From: Trichobilharzia szidati
Taxonomy: Eukaryota > Platyhelminthes > Trematoda > Strigeidida > Schistosomatidae
Direction of reading: 5' to 3'
Length of the DNA stretch: 64,000 nucleotides
NCBI GenBank assembly: GCA_944472155.2
Contig: OX235279.1
Location: forward strand, 175,501,868 to 175,565,867
The number at the start of each line of letters is the position of its first letter. Positions within the stretch are counted from its first letter, which is position 1. Below are positions 12,830-23,885 of the stretch, in pieces. The position numbers were made by a program, and so were the translations under genes. The notes beneath the pieces were generated by a model. The model worked only from the letters and a program-made list of their open reading frames with translations, did not search any database and had not been told where the DNA came from.

Positions 12830-13045
12830 CCAATACTCTGCGATGACACTGGTTGGTGCTAGTTGCGCTGAAATTACTAATTGGTATAAGCTGGAGTTCA
12901 TGGGCTGGCTACTGGATCTGTTTCCAGCAGCTGAATTGTCTACGAGCTTCCGTTGAGAGCGGAAGGACCTGGTTTCAAACCTTGGGGGTGCATGACGATG
13001 AAGAGCGCCGAGGCAGGACGAAACAGCCATCCAGTACTGCCTGAT
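12830..13045 (+). mobile_element. Smα-like hammerhead SINE H1b
   Basis: A tRNA-like head (agctgaattgtctacgag, tggtttcaaacctt) precedes a module with CGATGAAGAG, GGACGAAAC and cagccatccagtac. The core differs from CUGANGA at its first bases, so cleavage is doubtful. It ends about 215 bases before exon 2. Confidence 0.7.
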
Positions 13046-13259
13046 TACTCTATCTCCCGCTTAAATTCTTCCTGAATTTTTTATATTCACAGCACGTATG
13101 ATACTTTCTGCTTAGCTAGAAAGTATTCTTCCTGTATGACATGAAGTTGTGCATATGTATGCAGTCATAGAATTCATTGGTTTATTATATTTGTTATGAA
13201 TTTACCGACTACTCATACTATACATCTAAATCCATTGTTTCTCATGGTATTTATTTTAG

Positions 13260-13389
13260 CATCATGCACACAATCGTTGTGAACGTGGATAATGAACCGA
13301 TCACTTTTTTACCCAATGGTGGATTAAATGTCTCCAAGTTATACATTTATAATTCCAGGATTACTGATGGTCAAATGAAATGGTATAAG
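13260..13389 (+). CDS. GluN2-like exon 2: linker leading into the ligand-binding domain
   Basis: Acceptor tattttag and donor gtagat frame this exon. It encodes residues 76-119 and ends TDGQMKWYK, the usual lead into the iGluR VGTW motif in the next exon. The preceding phase (two bases carried over) fits exon 1 and it ends on a codon boundary. Reading through the donor runs into a TTA-rich repeat. The last 101 bases of the exon and its donor are present again in antisense at 40028-40128, inside another intron of the same gene. Confidence 0.9.
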
Positions 13390-13469
13390 GTAGATTATTA
13401 TTATTATTATTCAGTGTCTATACTGTATAACAATTGTTCTTATGAAAGACGACTTTTTCATTATCTTCT

Positions 13470-13705
13470 TTTGGTGAGTCGGTAGTTTAGCGGTAGAATG
13501 TTGACCAACAGCACCACACTTAGTCCGGGGTCCGATTCCTGGCCAACGCACTCCTAAGCCCCTCTAAGATGGCAGAAAGACAGGTGCAGAAGGGAGACTT
13601 TTGTAAGGCTAATAATGCCACAATGTCAAAATAAGGCTACCGCTACCACAGCTTCAAATCTCTGGCTTGGAGCCTTATTTTCCACTCGGAGCGTTAAGTA
13701 ATAAA
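13470..13705 (+). mobile_element. tRNA-derived SINE (third subtype), arm 1 copy
   Basis: Head ggtagtttagcggtagaatg and B-box-like ggtccgattcctggcc, 3' end ccactcggagcgttaag plus ataata. Its partner is 39715-39950 in the inverted duplication. Confidence 0.75.
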
Positions 13706-14439
13706 ATGATAATAATAATAAAATTCGAAATGTCATTAGTCTTGCGACCAACACAATATGTATAGAATACATAGTACTGTCAGATCTGCAGATCACGATG
13801 AGCTACATCATCGGAACATGTGGACATAGATAGACTGAGGACGATAGACCACGCTAGGATAAGTGATTCACAGAATTATCCATTGTTGTGCAGACACATG
13901 TGTACAATCACAAAATAGGGTGAAAGCGCTAAGTAATAAATATATATCGTAAGGTGGAAACAGCCAGAGAGAAAGAAATCACTGAGTCTTTGTAAGTCAA
14001 ACCAAAAACCCAACGTATGTAACAGCAATCCCTTACACATGAAACTCTCTACAAAAAGATCCACCTTGAATATTAATCAAGAAAGCAAGCATATTTTCAT
14101 ATAAATCTATATACTACTGATTTACCGAGATGAGTAGTTGTATACCACTCATATCAACAATCATTAGTTGTGTGAATATCTTGATATGATTGTGAGCAAT
14201 AAACAATAGTACTTCATCCCCCCATGTCATGTTGATTAAACTCATATAATAATATAATCATATAGTACCTTATTACCCTAACCTATTCCTGAATTATTTT
14301 GTTTTCAGTACACACATTCACAGGGCAACGACGTTTCCATCTTCTTACAATTCAAATTAATCGGTTCCTGTTTGTTGTTTTTTTTTGTTTTACTTAAAGG
14401 TAGAATACTGCTTTCCTTCAAAAATATAGATCTGACTGA

Positions 14440-15318
14440 GAGACTTAATAATAATAATTTGCTTTATTCCAAAACAGTACTTGTGATACAGAATGGAATT
14501 CTCAGCATTTTCACTACAGTATTGCATCCAGTTGGTACATTAACAATAAATAAAATTCTACATAGATTAAGGAAATCTCAGTTCATTATGACAACAACAC
14601 ATTGGCATGTCGGTAGCGAAGGTAAAGCTGAACAGTGTTTTAAGGTGTTGGAAAAGTAGATACTGGCATATTTACTGGCATAAGCAGATATGCGAGTGTG
14701 AAAGGATGAAGAAGAATGTTTTAAGTAGAGTTTGTAAGGAAGAGAGAAACAAAACAGCATAGAGCAGAAGAAAGAGAGACAAAAAGAAAAGAAAGAAAGA
14801 AAAACGTTGTACCTATAAATGATATGAGTTGGAAAGACGAGATCCAATTGTTCTACTGACTATTTAATAAGTTATAGGTATCACGCCTAATGTTTTCTTT
14901 ATCGCACAGAACACGAGCTAAGTAGGCTATGTTTGAGTTTTTGTACTTGCTGGTGAGAGCATATAATTTTCTATATAGGCTTCTGGTTTTGACTGATGAG
15001 ATACAAGGGGGGATAGTTGCGAATGAAGGGGGTGGTGTGAGTTAGATAAAATGGATTTAGCCCATTTTTCACATGAGTCTAAGTGCCAGTCGACCAGAAT
15101 ATTAACAAGCTGGTTAAGTGGCACATTGCTTATCCTGCTGACAACCTTTAACATCCTGCATAATAAGGTATAGTCTTTCTTCAGTAGCCCGGGAAAAACT
15201 AAGGGGGAACAATGGAGAATAATAGGCAGGATGTAAGAGTTAACGAATCGTAAGAGTAAGGGTTGGGTTATTCCAGAATGTCTTAACTTCTTGATGTAGA
15301 AGGTAAGACGGAAGAACC
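14440..15318 (-). mobile_element. CR1/jockey-like LINE C1, 3' end
   Basis: The minus strand reads LKVVSRISNVPLNQLVNILV and ends at the inverted ggaataaagcaaattatt. It is the arm 1 counterpart of C2 but is truncated earlier at its 5' side. Confidence 0.85.
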
Positions 15319-15345
15319 TCTAAACGTTTGCTAGAAATGCTTCGA

Positions 15346-15717
15346 TTTCCATTAATAAGTTCCTATCCCGTCTAATTATGATTGGATGTATCATATTTTC
15401 AAATATTTATGGTGTCTGTTCGTTGTACTTATATTAACAGTGATGATTATTTTTTTGATGAGTTAAATGCGATTGTTCATTCGTGTGTGAAATTTCCCTT
15501 CGAAATATCAGAATCAAACTGATCAGGCATAACATCTTGTTTTTGAAGACAAATTTCTCTACCAATGAACTAACGGTACAGCCCTATTTTTAACTGAAAA
15601 CACTCTTGACAATTATTTCATTTCTGACTTTAGTAATACTCTGAGCTTAATAGACTGTTACCTTTCATATTTTGAATAAGAGTGTGGACATGTAAGGCAC
15701 TGTGGTAAGCATAACTC
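15346..15717. other. Intron 2 sequence, unassigned
   Basis: Nothing recognised between the truncated CR1 copy and the hairpin. Confidence 0.6.
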
Positions 15718-15859
15718 CATTATGGATAAGATTTTATTTTGATAAATCACATAGTGTTGTACATATGATTATGAGCAATAGTTTGTGCTCGAAACGTCAT
15801 CAGTTAATATTACTGTACAACACTGTGTGATTTATCAAAATAAAATCTTATCCATAATG
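15718..15859. repeat. Perfect-looking hairpin, 46-base arms
   Basis: Arms 15718-15763 and 15814-15859 are reverse complements with one mismatch, around a 50-base loop. It lies about 140 bases before exon 3. Loop words (gctcgaaacgtcatcag) echo 24199, which lies near Penelope copy P4. Confidence 0.9.
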
Positions 15860-16001
15860 AAGAGTGTGGCACTTTCAGTGGGTTTGTTTGAGTAAGCAGT
15901 TCAGTTAGAAATAGCAAGCATAGTCAAGTTTCAGGCGCTCTTAGAAGTTGTTATTATTCAAGTTGAGCTCACTGCATGCATATATTATCTCTGATTTTCA
16001 G

Positions 16002-16175
16002 GTTGGAACCTGGTCTATGAGTAGTAAATGGGGTAGAAGTAAATCGAAGCTGAGAATTGATGGCGTTACTTGGCCTGGTGCAGCGAATTCGCCGCCTAAA
16101 GGTCGACCAAATAAATTCAAGCTACGTGTGGTCACAATAAAAGAGATACCTTTTGTAATTTATAGTAAAGCTCAA
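16002..16175 (+). CDS. GluN2-like exon 3: start of ligand-binding lobe S1
   Basis: Acceptor gattttcag and donor gtaaga frame exactly 58 codons (residues 120-177). The peptide begins VGTWSMSSKWG, has a WPG turn, and reads LRVVTIKEIPFVIY, matching the opening beta strands of S1, where NMDA subunits have LRV-type and PFV signatures. The join WYK|VGTW confirms the splice. A 46-base inverted repeat (15718-15859) ends about 140 bases upstream of the acceptor. Confidence 0.95.
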
Positions 16176-16489
16176 GTAAGAAGACATTTTAGTTTTCCAA
16201 ATAAAATGATGTTTTCTTTTTTATTCCTAAATGAGTTAAATCAGTAGCTGCGAGTAGGTCGGCGGGTGGTAATTTTTGCAGTAAAGTTGAATTGCAGACA
16301 GTGAATAACAAAAACTTTAGTTGACTGACCGACTGACGGTTTCCACATAGAGTTACTCTGCACAGATGTGCAGATGTAGCACAAAAAGCAAGGGAAGAAA
16401 GTAAAGAGAGATTCAAAAGAGAGATAATAAACAGAAATATGAGGCAACGAGAATAATAATATGGAAGAACAATAGCGTTTTAGTGGATA

Positions 16490-17750
16490 TGACAAAGGGT
16501 GAATGCATCTGCGCCACTGAGAACGATTTTGAACCATATCACCAATTGTCTCCAGCCTTCATTGGTGTCTATCGTCCCGAGGACCCTAACCAGGAAGATG
16601 ACACCTTCCTACGTGACTTAAACTAACTGTTGTGGATTTCTTCATTGACTGATGAAGCCATGTTTTGGTTTGATGACCACTAACTCTTTTCCAACTTGAT
16701 CCTATGTCAGCTAACATTGCCGTAGTCGAGGAAGGCAATGGTTGGTTAAGCGTGAGCAACACATATCCTGACCATCTCAACTGATGTAACCTCACAACCT
16801 TGTGGATTGATTTCCCGTCATTACCGAAGACTCGATGGAAGCCTAACCTCAATACTGCCCATCTTATTATACCATTAACACTGGAGATAGAACGCAGACA
16901 CCTATGACTTTGACTTTCAGTGGACATGTCTCACAGCCAGTCATAAAGGAGGACAGAGCAAACTGCTGAGAAGTACAGACGCCCTTTGTTCGATAGCCAG
17001 CCGCATGCCACGTCTACATCAGAGATGGAATAAGTTGGCATATGCCAAACGAGCCTTCTATATCCATGCTGAGGTGTCATCAGCGATCAACCGGCTGGCA
17101 CTGGCTGATGCAACTTCCCAAATTAGTGAAGTGGTCAACACGCCCAGCCACCACTTCACTCCTGTCTATCTCTAAGCTGGGAGTCAATATAGTCCAGTCC
17201 AGTCCAGTAGCATCATCTTACACTTGACGGGAGCGAATCGCATGCCAAATATTCAAAGATTGCTGCTCAGGGTGTTCAGAAGACTCTTCATTTTTCCAGA
17301 GCCTTCACCTGTATGTTTTAAGTCTGGAAACGAGTCAGTCAATCCATGAGTCGTTGAAGTCAGTTAGGGGTAATTCCATTAGTAGATCTATGATGAAATT
17401 AAATAGAAATGGGGACAGTGGGCATCCCTGACGGACATCAGTGGTTGTCACCGCTTCAGATGACAACTCGCCGTAATCTCTTACCTGGCTGCATGATTTA
17501 GAGTAGATTACCTTTATCAGTGCGATGTATTTTCTCGGCATTCCCGTCACAGGCGAACATCGCCAGAGTACTTCTCGGTCGACGGAATCGAATGCCGCTT
17601 TCAGGTCAAGAAATATGACGATTGTTGGACGCCGGTAAGTATGCCTATGTTACAGAATCTGTCGGATGGTGAAGCCATGATCAGTACACCTTCTTCATGA
17701 TCTAAAGCCTGCCCGATTCTCTCATGTTTCTTCCTCCCGGGCACCACAAT
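16490..17750 (-). mobile_element. LINE family B portion B2
   Basis: The minus strand reads PRKYIALIKVIYSKSCSQVR and TTTDVRQGCPLSPFLFNFII (RT palm region), then, after frameshifts, RSISSVNGIIRWAVLRLGFH and SHVGRCHLPG. It ends at NRSQWRRCIHPL. It is head to head with B3 in the same intron. Confidence 0.88.
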
Positions 17751-18127
17751 CTACTTAAGTTAAAAGGTTTCAATATAATAATATACATCCTATCATAAAA
17801 TAATTCTATTTGATAAAACACAGTGATTCCGTATTATTTACAGATAACGTTTCTATCATAACTTACTGATCATAATCATATCTCAGTGCTCATATAACTT
17901 TCAGATTCTGTTTATTTACTTCCATTATCTGTTATCCTTTGATTTTATTGTTGAAAATGTTCCCCTTATCTCTGGCAAATAAACATTTTCAACATGTTTA
18001 TAATAAATGCATATCAGTTAGTATTATCCGTTGATAACGGCTTTATTAAAGGTTTGAGGTGAAGATTTTGAAGATTTCAACTAAATAAACTATACTTTTG
18101 TCAATGACTCGTCTAAAATCTATTTTT

Positions 18128-18245
18128 TTTGTATTCCTTCACGTTTCCCAGTGGAACATAGGGCTTCAAGCTAGAGGCTTGAAATTTCTGTAGCAGTGGT
18201 GATTATTTTTACAGGATGGGGTTGCTAACCTCATGCCCAACCTTT
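18128..18245 (-). mobile_element. SINE 3' half, inverted
   Basis: Inverted 3' end ttcacgtttcccagtggaac and cttcaagctagaggcttg; the head is replaced by LINE B3. Confidence 0.7.
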
Positions 18246-19690
18246 CTCCTAACCAGCTTTATTTCTGGCTTGGCGAGGTAAAGGAGTGCGTCTCCGGCCG
18301 TGAGGAGCAGTTTAATTGGCTCACAGCCACACTTAACCTGCCGAACATCCAACACCTCCCTGAATGGGATATAGACACAGGTCCTCCGTCCTTAACTGAG
18401 GTTACTAAAGCTGTCACTAATCTGAAACAAGGCAAAGCAGCGGGACCTGACGGAATGACTCCAGAGGTGTTTAAGTACGGTGGAGACAGTTTACTGTCTG
18501 CGTTAACTGAGGTCTAGGCAGCGTCAGGGAATCAGAGGAAGTCCCATCGGGTTGGTGTAAGTCACTGATCATCCCGATATACAAGAAGGGATAATCACAG
18601 AGGGATTAGCTTGACTGATATAGTATCTAAAGTCCTAGGCTCAATAATATTGCGTAGACTACGTGGCGCTCGGGAGGCACAAACACGAGAGAACCAGGCA
18701 GGCTGTAGACCTGGAAGAGGTGTATTATCATATCTTCACCCTTCGACAGATTCTAGAACATAGGCATTCTACCGGCTCCACAATCATTATTAGATAACCA
18801 AAGAGCCAAGAATACATTGCACTGATTAAGGCACTCTACTCGTACTCATGCAGCCAGGTGAGGGCCTATGGCGAGTTGTCATCTGAAGTGGTGACGACTA
18901 GTGGCATCCGTCAAGGATCATTATCCACATTATAATATATTCTTAAACACTTCACATCAGGAATTGACTTGCTACCAGGAAATAATCTTGTCGACTTAGA
19001 ATATGCGGACGATATAGTCCTTCTAGGCGAGGACGCTGACAAAATGCAGAGTCCACTGAACACCTTGAGCAACAATCTTCGTATGTTTGGCATGCGATTC
19101 GCCCCTGTAAAATGTAAGATGATGCTGCAGGATTGAAATAGGAAGTGAAGTGGTAGAGCACGTTGACCGCTTCACTTACTTGGGAAGTACCATCAGCCCC
19201 AACGGGTTGATCTCCGACGAAATCTCAGCACGAATACAGAGGGCTAGATTCGCATATGCCAGTTTACGCCGTTCTGTTAGACGGATATCCGACTATCGAC
19301 CAAAGGCGTGCGTACTGCTCAACAGTCCGCTCCGTCTCTTTATGGCTTGAACATGGTCATTGAGAACAGAAGACATGAAAAGATTATCTGTGTTCGATCA
19401 TAGGTGTCTGCGTTCTATCTCCCGTGTGAAGTGGTATAATAAGGTGAGCAATATTGAGGTTAGACGTCGAGTGCTAGGTAAGGAGGGGAAATCAGTCGAC
19501 GAGACTGTGAAATTACATCGACTGAGATGGTTAGGACATGTGTTACGTATGCCTAGTCATCGCCTTCCTCGACGGGCAATGTTAGCTGATATAGGACCAG
19601 GCTGGAAAAGAGCTAGCGGCGGTCAAACGAAAACATGGCACCAGTCAATGAAATCCGCAACAGTTAGTTAGCACGTAGTATGTTGGAAAC
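18225..19690 (+). mobile_element. LINE family B portion B3
   Basis: LTEVTKAVTNLKQGKAAGPD starts the RT domain; VDLEYADDIVLLGEDADKMQ holds the YADD catalytic box; DRFTYLGSTISPNGLISDEI and LRRSVRRISDYR follow; LHRLRWLGHVLRMPSHRLPR and GGQTKTWHQSMKS close the C-terminus. Stops at about 18516 and 18935 break it into three frames. This is the best copy of the family here. Confidence 0.9.
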
Positions 19691-19811
19691 AATGTTACAA
19701 TTGTGAATGAATTTTACTTTTTTATTATGCATTCTACTTTCTTTCTTGCTTGTGTTAGAGTGGCGACTTGAACTGCCGCACATATGTGCATAGTTCTATG
19801 TCGAAAACCGA

Positions 19812-19866
19812 CCGACCGACCGCATGGTTGGTGAGCGTCCTAACCGCTGTGCCACCAACGCACAAA
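19812..19866 (-). mobile_element. SINE head fragment, inverted
   Basis: Only the inverted A-box end is present: cctaaccgctgtgccaccaa. Confidence 0.55.
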
Positions 19867-20057
19867 AATCACTCTATAAGTTGATGAGGTGTCTGCGCGT
19901 GACTTGATCCAGTTTGTGCCTAATCCGGCAACATATATATGCGAACAGTTTTTCCCAAGTGACTGTCGTTTTTGAATGAGAAGAATAAACCTAATCTCAA
20001 AATCTCTCTTCATCTGATTTAGACACACTGCACCCAAAGTAGCACAAGTGTCTAGTG

Positions 20058-20260
20058 TGCATCGGTGGCACAGTGGTTAGGACTCTCGCCGACCATGCAC
20101 ATGTTCCGAGGTTCGATTCCCTGCCGACGCACACCTGATATCAATGGTTGGCATGCAAAATTTGGGCTACCGATTATCACATGCTGAAAATTCCATACTT
20201 CTACCGAAAATACGGTGTGGAATCAAGCTGTAATAAAAAATAGTAGTTAAAGTCAAATGC
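20058..20260 (+). mobile_element. tRNA-derived SINE (second subtype)
   Basis: gtgcatcggtggcacagtgg head, gaggttcgattccctgcc B-box, and the body word gggctaccgattatcac; relatives are at 10020 and 58950, both inverted. Confidence 0.82.
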
Positions 20261-20429
20261 TGAGTTCATACTCCTTTCGAGTCAAAATCACGCCTGCTGT
20301 CTACGCCACTGAACCCACACGCACAAAATACCTCAGCTTGAGGTAGACTGAAGTCGGCAGTAATTCATGCTATCACCAGATAACTCCCTTTTCTATTTGA
20401 TGTAATTAAGACAACCAAATTCGTGTATT

Positions 20430-21590
20430 TATTATTACAATATTAGTGTTCCCTTGGGTTCTGAGCAAACGTTAGGGATTCAGCAACACATCCCCATTTC
20501 ACCTTGTTCTCTGAAGTGCTCTTTAGCTGACTGCACTATTGCCCACAAGCTTGCATATCCTTCTCACACTATCTCTTCCATGTCACCCTCCAACCTACAC
20601 ACACCTCAAAGCTTCCCAATCGAGTCCCCTTGGAGAGATGATCTGGTGCATCATTTCATTCAGCAGTCTCCTCAGAGTGTGTTCAATCCATCTCCATTTT
20701 CTTCGGAACATTTGTTGAGCAATAGGTTCCTCGTCCGTTTGTTCCACTTTATAATTTCTTGTTAATAATCCTTTTTGACCAGCCATGTGATCATCAGTAA
20801 GGGACCAACAGGGAGGTCAGCTATTGATAAAAATTTGCCAAAGTGTTGGAAATGCTTTTCGTGGAGCGTGCAGCAAGTTTCCAAACCATAAAGAAGCAAT
20901 GTCTGAAGTAATATTTGCGTTGACAATCTGAATTTTGTTGTTTATGCTGAGTTTAGCAGATTTCCAAACCGATTTTAGAGTGAAGAAGGTTTGCCTTGCC
21001 TTTCCACTTCTAGCTTTGACACCGTACCCTGTACTTCTGTTTGTAGTTGGAACGATGCCTCTTTCAAATTTCCCGCGTTGATAGTGATCGATGCTTGTTG
21101 TTGTTGTTAGTTGGTTGGTTGGTTGGTTATTTTCATCACCTTCGTCTTCTCTATGTTAAATCCAAGTCCTGTTTTCGTTTCCAGCCTCTTCTGCCAACTT
21201 ATTAGTTTTCGCCCGTAAATATTCGAGTTCATGAAACACTAGACATAAATCGCCCGCGAATTCCAGATCTGGAGTCTTCTTATAGGTTCTGTCTGTCACA
21301 TAATCCGGCCCACCTTAAATAGGAATATCATCATAGGTGATAGTATGCAGTCTATTCTAACTCCTGTCTTCATTCCAAAGGCTTCATTGGGTGTTTTCTG
21401 TTGTGGATCACCTGGCAGTTGGCATTGTCATACAACTGTTGAATAAGGCTGATAAACGTTTGAGGCACTGTACTCAGCAGTTTTCAAGTGGTCTCCAAAT
21501 TACCTCCCAGTCAGCGCTGTCGAAGACCTTTTCGTGTAATAAGTTGTAAATAACACTCTGACTTTTGTCTGATCCTCTGCTCATTTTACT
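20430..21590 (-). mobile_element. RTE/SR2-like LINE portion A5
   Basis: The minus strand reads RRKWRWIEHTLRRLLNEM near the 3' end and continues back through the RT region (inverted gacgaccttttcgtgtaat). Frameshifts are numerous. The 3' end has gttcccttgggttctgagc. Confidence 0.8.
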
Positions 21591-22236
21591 GCAAACGCAA
21601 ACTGAGAAAAATACAAATCGGTGGGGAAAAGTCTTATAGTTAGTTAGTCATCTTGTCGCTAGGATACCTTTTATCCGTAGTAATTATAAGATACACTTTT
21701 TTATTATGTAGGGGACTTTCTAGCGAGCTCAGTAACGGATCGAATATTAGAATAAAACATCCAACTTAATGAAATGATAGTGTAACAGTATATTATAGAA
21801 AAATACAGCAATGAGTTATATAAATTAATTGGTTACTTGGTCATAAAGTCCACCACAACAAATTAATAATATAATCCACAGTAGTGTTCACTGCTGGAGT
21901 CGTGTCTACTGGTAGAAGCTGTGCACCAGTTGTAGAATAGTCTTCGGATGAGGATAAGAGGTTCCTGCGAAAATCCAAAGTATACAACACTGCTAGTAGT
22001 GAAACAAGTACACAGTATAGACTAGTGAGAAGACGAAGCGTCGAGCAGCACAGATTACAGGATCTCAGTCGAATTTTCTGACTGACGCCTGCTGAATCTA
22101 TGGCTAGATATTCTATCTGCAAATGACCTATGACAGAAGCAGGGACTAAGATTAAGCCTACCTACGCGTTTTTCACCTTTTGCATATTCCTTATCCTCAT
22201 ATTTGCTTCTTTTTAAAAAAAACATTTTACAACAAG
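21591..22236. other. Intron 3 end, unassigned
   Basis: No repeat recognised. The last 100 bases form the polypyrimidine-rich approach to exon 4. Confidence 0.6.
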
Positions 22237-22575
22237 GAAGGTGGAACATGTGATGCAAATTCAATTCCATGCAAACTTCGACCTGAATCTCTACAAGATG
22301 AAGACATCTCCGGGAAAACTTCAATCATGCATAAAACACTCAGCTCGGTCGGAATAAATTCTATTCATAAAGATTTTCAAAAACAAGCTAAACAAGAGCT
22401 GTTCACATCCAGATTGAACAGGTCGGCCGAGTTAAAGGATACAAACAATTCTGTAGTTTATGTCAATGGATGTTGTTCTGGACTGACAATGGATTTACTA
22501 ATGGAATTAATGAAGGACTTGAACTTCGAAGTTGAAATGTTTGAAGTAATGGATGGTTTCTGGGGAGCTTGGACA
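22237..22575 (+). CDS. GluN2-like exon 4: S1 core with an enlarged disulfide loop
   Basis: This encodes residues 178-290. It opens EGGTCDANSIPC, resembling the GTC-x5-PC start of the GluN2 cysteine loop, and later reads GCCSGLTMDLLMELMKDLNF, the CC-G-x3-DLL helix of S1, ending DGFWGAWT before a gtgagt donor. About 66 residues separate Cys189 from Cys256, where vertebrate GluN2 has roughly 20, so the external loop carries an insertion of about 45 hydrophilic residues. The acceptor aacaag is weak; an in-frame alternative three bases downstream would drop only one residue. The residue aligned with the agonist-contact His of GluN2 (in KHG) appears to be Trp (FWG). Confidence 0.93.
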
Positions 22576-22654
22576 GTGAGTCTATAATTGTTATATTTTT
22601 TTTACTGAAGTTTAAAAGCATTTTTTTGAAAAGTGAAAACATTACTGACATTAG

Positions 22655-22870
22655 ACGGTTGGAGGCGATCGGCCACAGGAAGCCTTGCACCTAGTTGGCA
22701 CTCACTAGTCAGCAAGGCGTATCTGTAGTATTGGAGGGACTTGTGTCCCCTGTGAAATTCAAACCAGCGTCAAACAATACACCCTGATGGCGAGCCACCT
22801 AGGATGGCGGCTACATTGTAAACTTGACAGTTAGAATTCAATCTGCACCGAAATAAAAGACTGGAAACAC
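22655..22870 (-). mobile_element. H2 SINE, inverted
   Basis: The minus strand has GCCTTGCTGACTAGTGAGTGCC, where TAGT splits the hammerhead core, and loses the GAAA segment. The 5' part has gtgcagattgaattc. It begins about 80 bases after exon 4. Confidence 0.7.
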
Positions 22871-22914
22871 TACACTAGTTGCTAACTAGTCTCCAATCTA
22901 TATTAGTTTGTTTA

Positions 22915-23885
22915 TTAGTTGTATAGAAAAAATCCCCATTTAGACATTTAGAAAATAGAAAGATTGAGCGAAGAAATATTTACTTTTCAATTAGATCCTC
23001 ATCTCTGGCTCTACTCTAATATATTCTGTATAGCATTTTTATTACAATACACAACAGTTTACCAAACAAGTGGCGATATGTTTGTTAACAATAATTAGTC
23101 AGTGTCAAAATGTCAATGGGTTGATAATAAACGAAGAAAATAAATACACATTTAAAAGGTAGAAATGGTTAGAATAAATTAATTTTACAAGGATAACACG
23201 TAATTAAAGATGAAGTGGTCAAAATAAAAATAAAATAATTTGGACAATTATAATTTTTATAGTTTTTAAAGGTTTAGGGGGAGGGGGCGAAGTAGTCCGG
23301 TTTACACATTCATGTAACGATGGCCAAGGCAAGGAAAGTGGCTGTACAAATTTCTTCTGAACACATAGGCTTGGCTTCTTCAGGTGGATTCCGATTGCTT
23401 CAGCTGTCTGTAGAAGACGAACTCGTAGAGCAAAATTAAGATTAGTCGGAATGAGATAAATAATTTTAAATGCAGTATTAACATCAACTTTGTGCTCACT
23501 ATCTACAAGGTGTGCTACAATAGAGCTACGAATAGATCTTGTTTGTCCCTTGCTTAACCATGTTGGATGATGTTCGGAAATACGATGATGAACCTGCCTA
23601 GTTGTACGCCCAATGTAGCTGGCTCCGCAGCTGCAGTCAAACTGGTAGATACACATAGAAGAGGCAAATTTAGGTAGTTTATCCTTATTTCTCGAACATA
23701 GAATAGGGGTGGTTTTGAAGAGATAACGTACCTCTGCTGCATAATAAGCTCTTTTAACTGCATTCTTCAGGCACTGTGTTATTATTTCGCTGATGTTGTC
23801 ACCGAGGAACTGCAGTTTTATGAACATTGGTTTTTTCGGAACTGTAGCTATACTGACTCTCCTTGACAATGTTTCGAACAAAATT
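22915..23885 (-). mobile_element. Penelope-like element P4: GIY-YIG endonuclease and 3' region
   Basis: A 220-codon frame (23219-23881) has CIYQFDCSCGASYIGRTTRQ with the GIY-YIG-type core, HHRISEHHPTWLSKG, IVAHLVDSEHKVDVNTAFKI and the C-terminal QKKFVQPLSLPWPS. The endonuclease frame is intact, but no RT lies upstream. The 3' region contains the family word gagcgaagaaatat. Confidence 0.9.

Larger units (their letters stand above)
13289..15318 (+). repeat. Arm 1 of a 2-kb intragenic inverted duplication
   Basis: This segment holds 101 bases of exon 2, the exon 2 donor, a tRNA-like SINE (13470-13705), about 730 bases of plain intron and a minus-strand CR1-like 3' end. Its reverse complement recurs at 38118-40128. 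A 255-base stretch compared by eye (13968-14222) is roughly 94% identical, and the exon part has two differences in 101 bases. Divergence begins abruptly at about 15318, where the CR1 copy here is truncated relative to arm 2. Confidence 0.9.

Noticed and set aside
14309..14370. Possible exon after a gttttcag acceptor in intron 2
   Set aside because: Exon 2 (WYK) joins directly to exon 3 (VGTW) in phase with the conserved motif; the candidate has no receptor similarity and lies in the duplicated intron.
20058..20130. Possible tRNA gene (A-box and B-box)
   Set aside because: The same head occurs many times with a common non-tRNA body and tail; no good cloverleaf with anticodon arm was seen, so it is a SINE.
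22180..22236. Upstream extension of exon 4 as coding
   Set aside because: Exon 3 ends on a codon boundary and the GluN2 loop motif begins at the acceptor; the upstream part is pyrimidine-rich intron.
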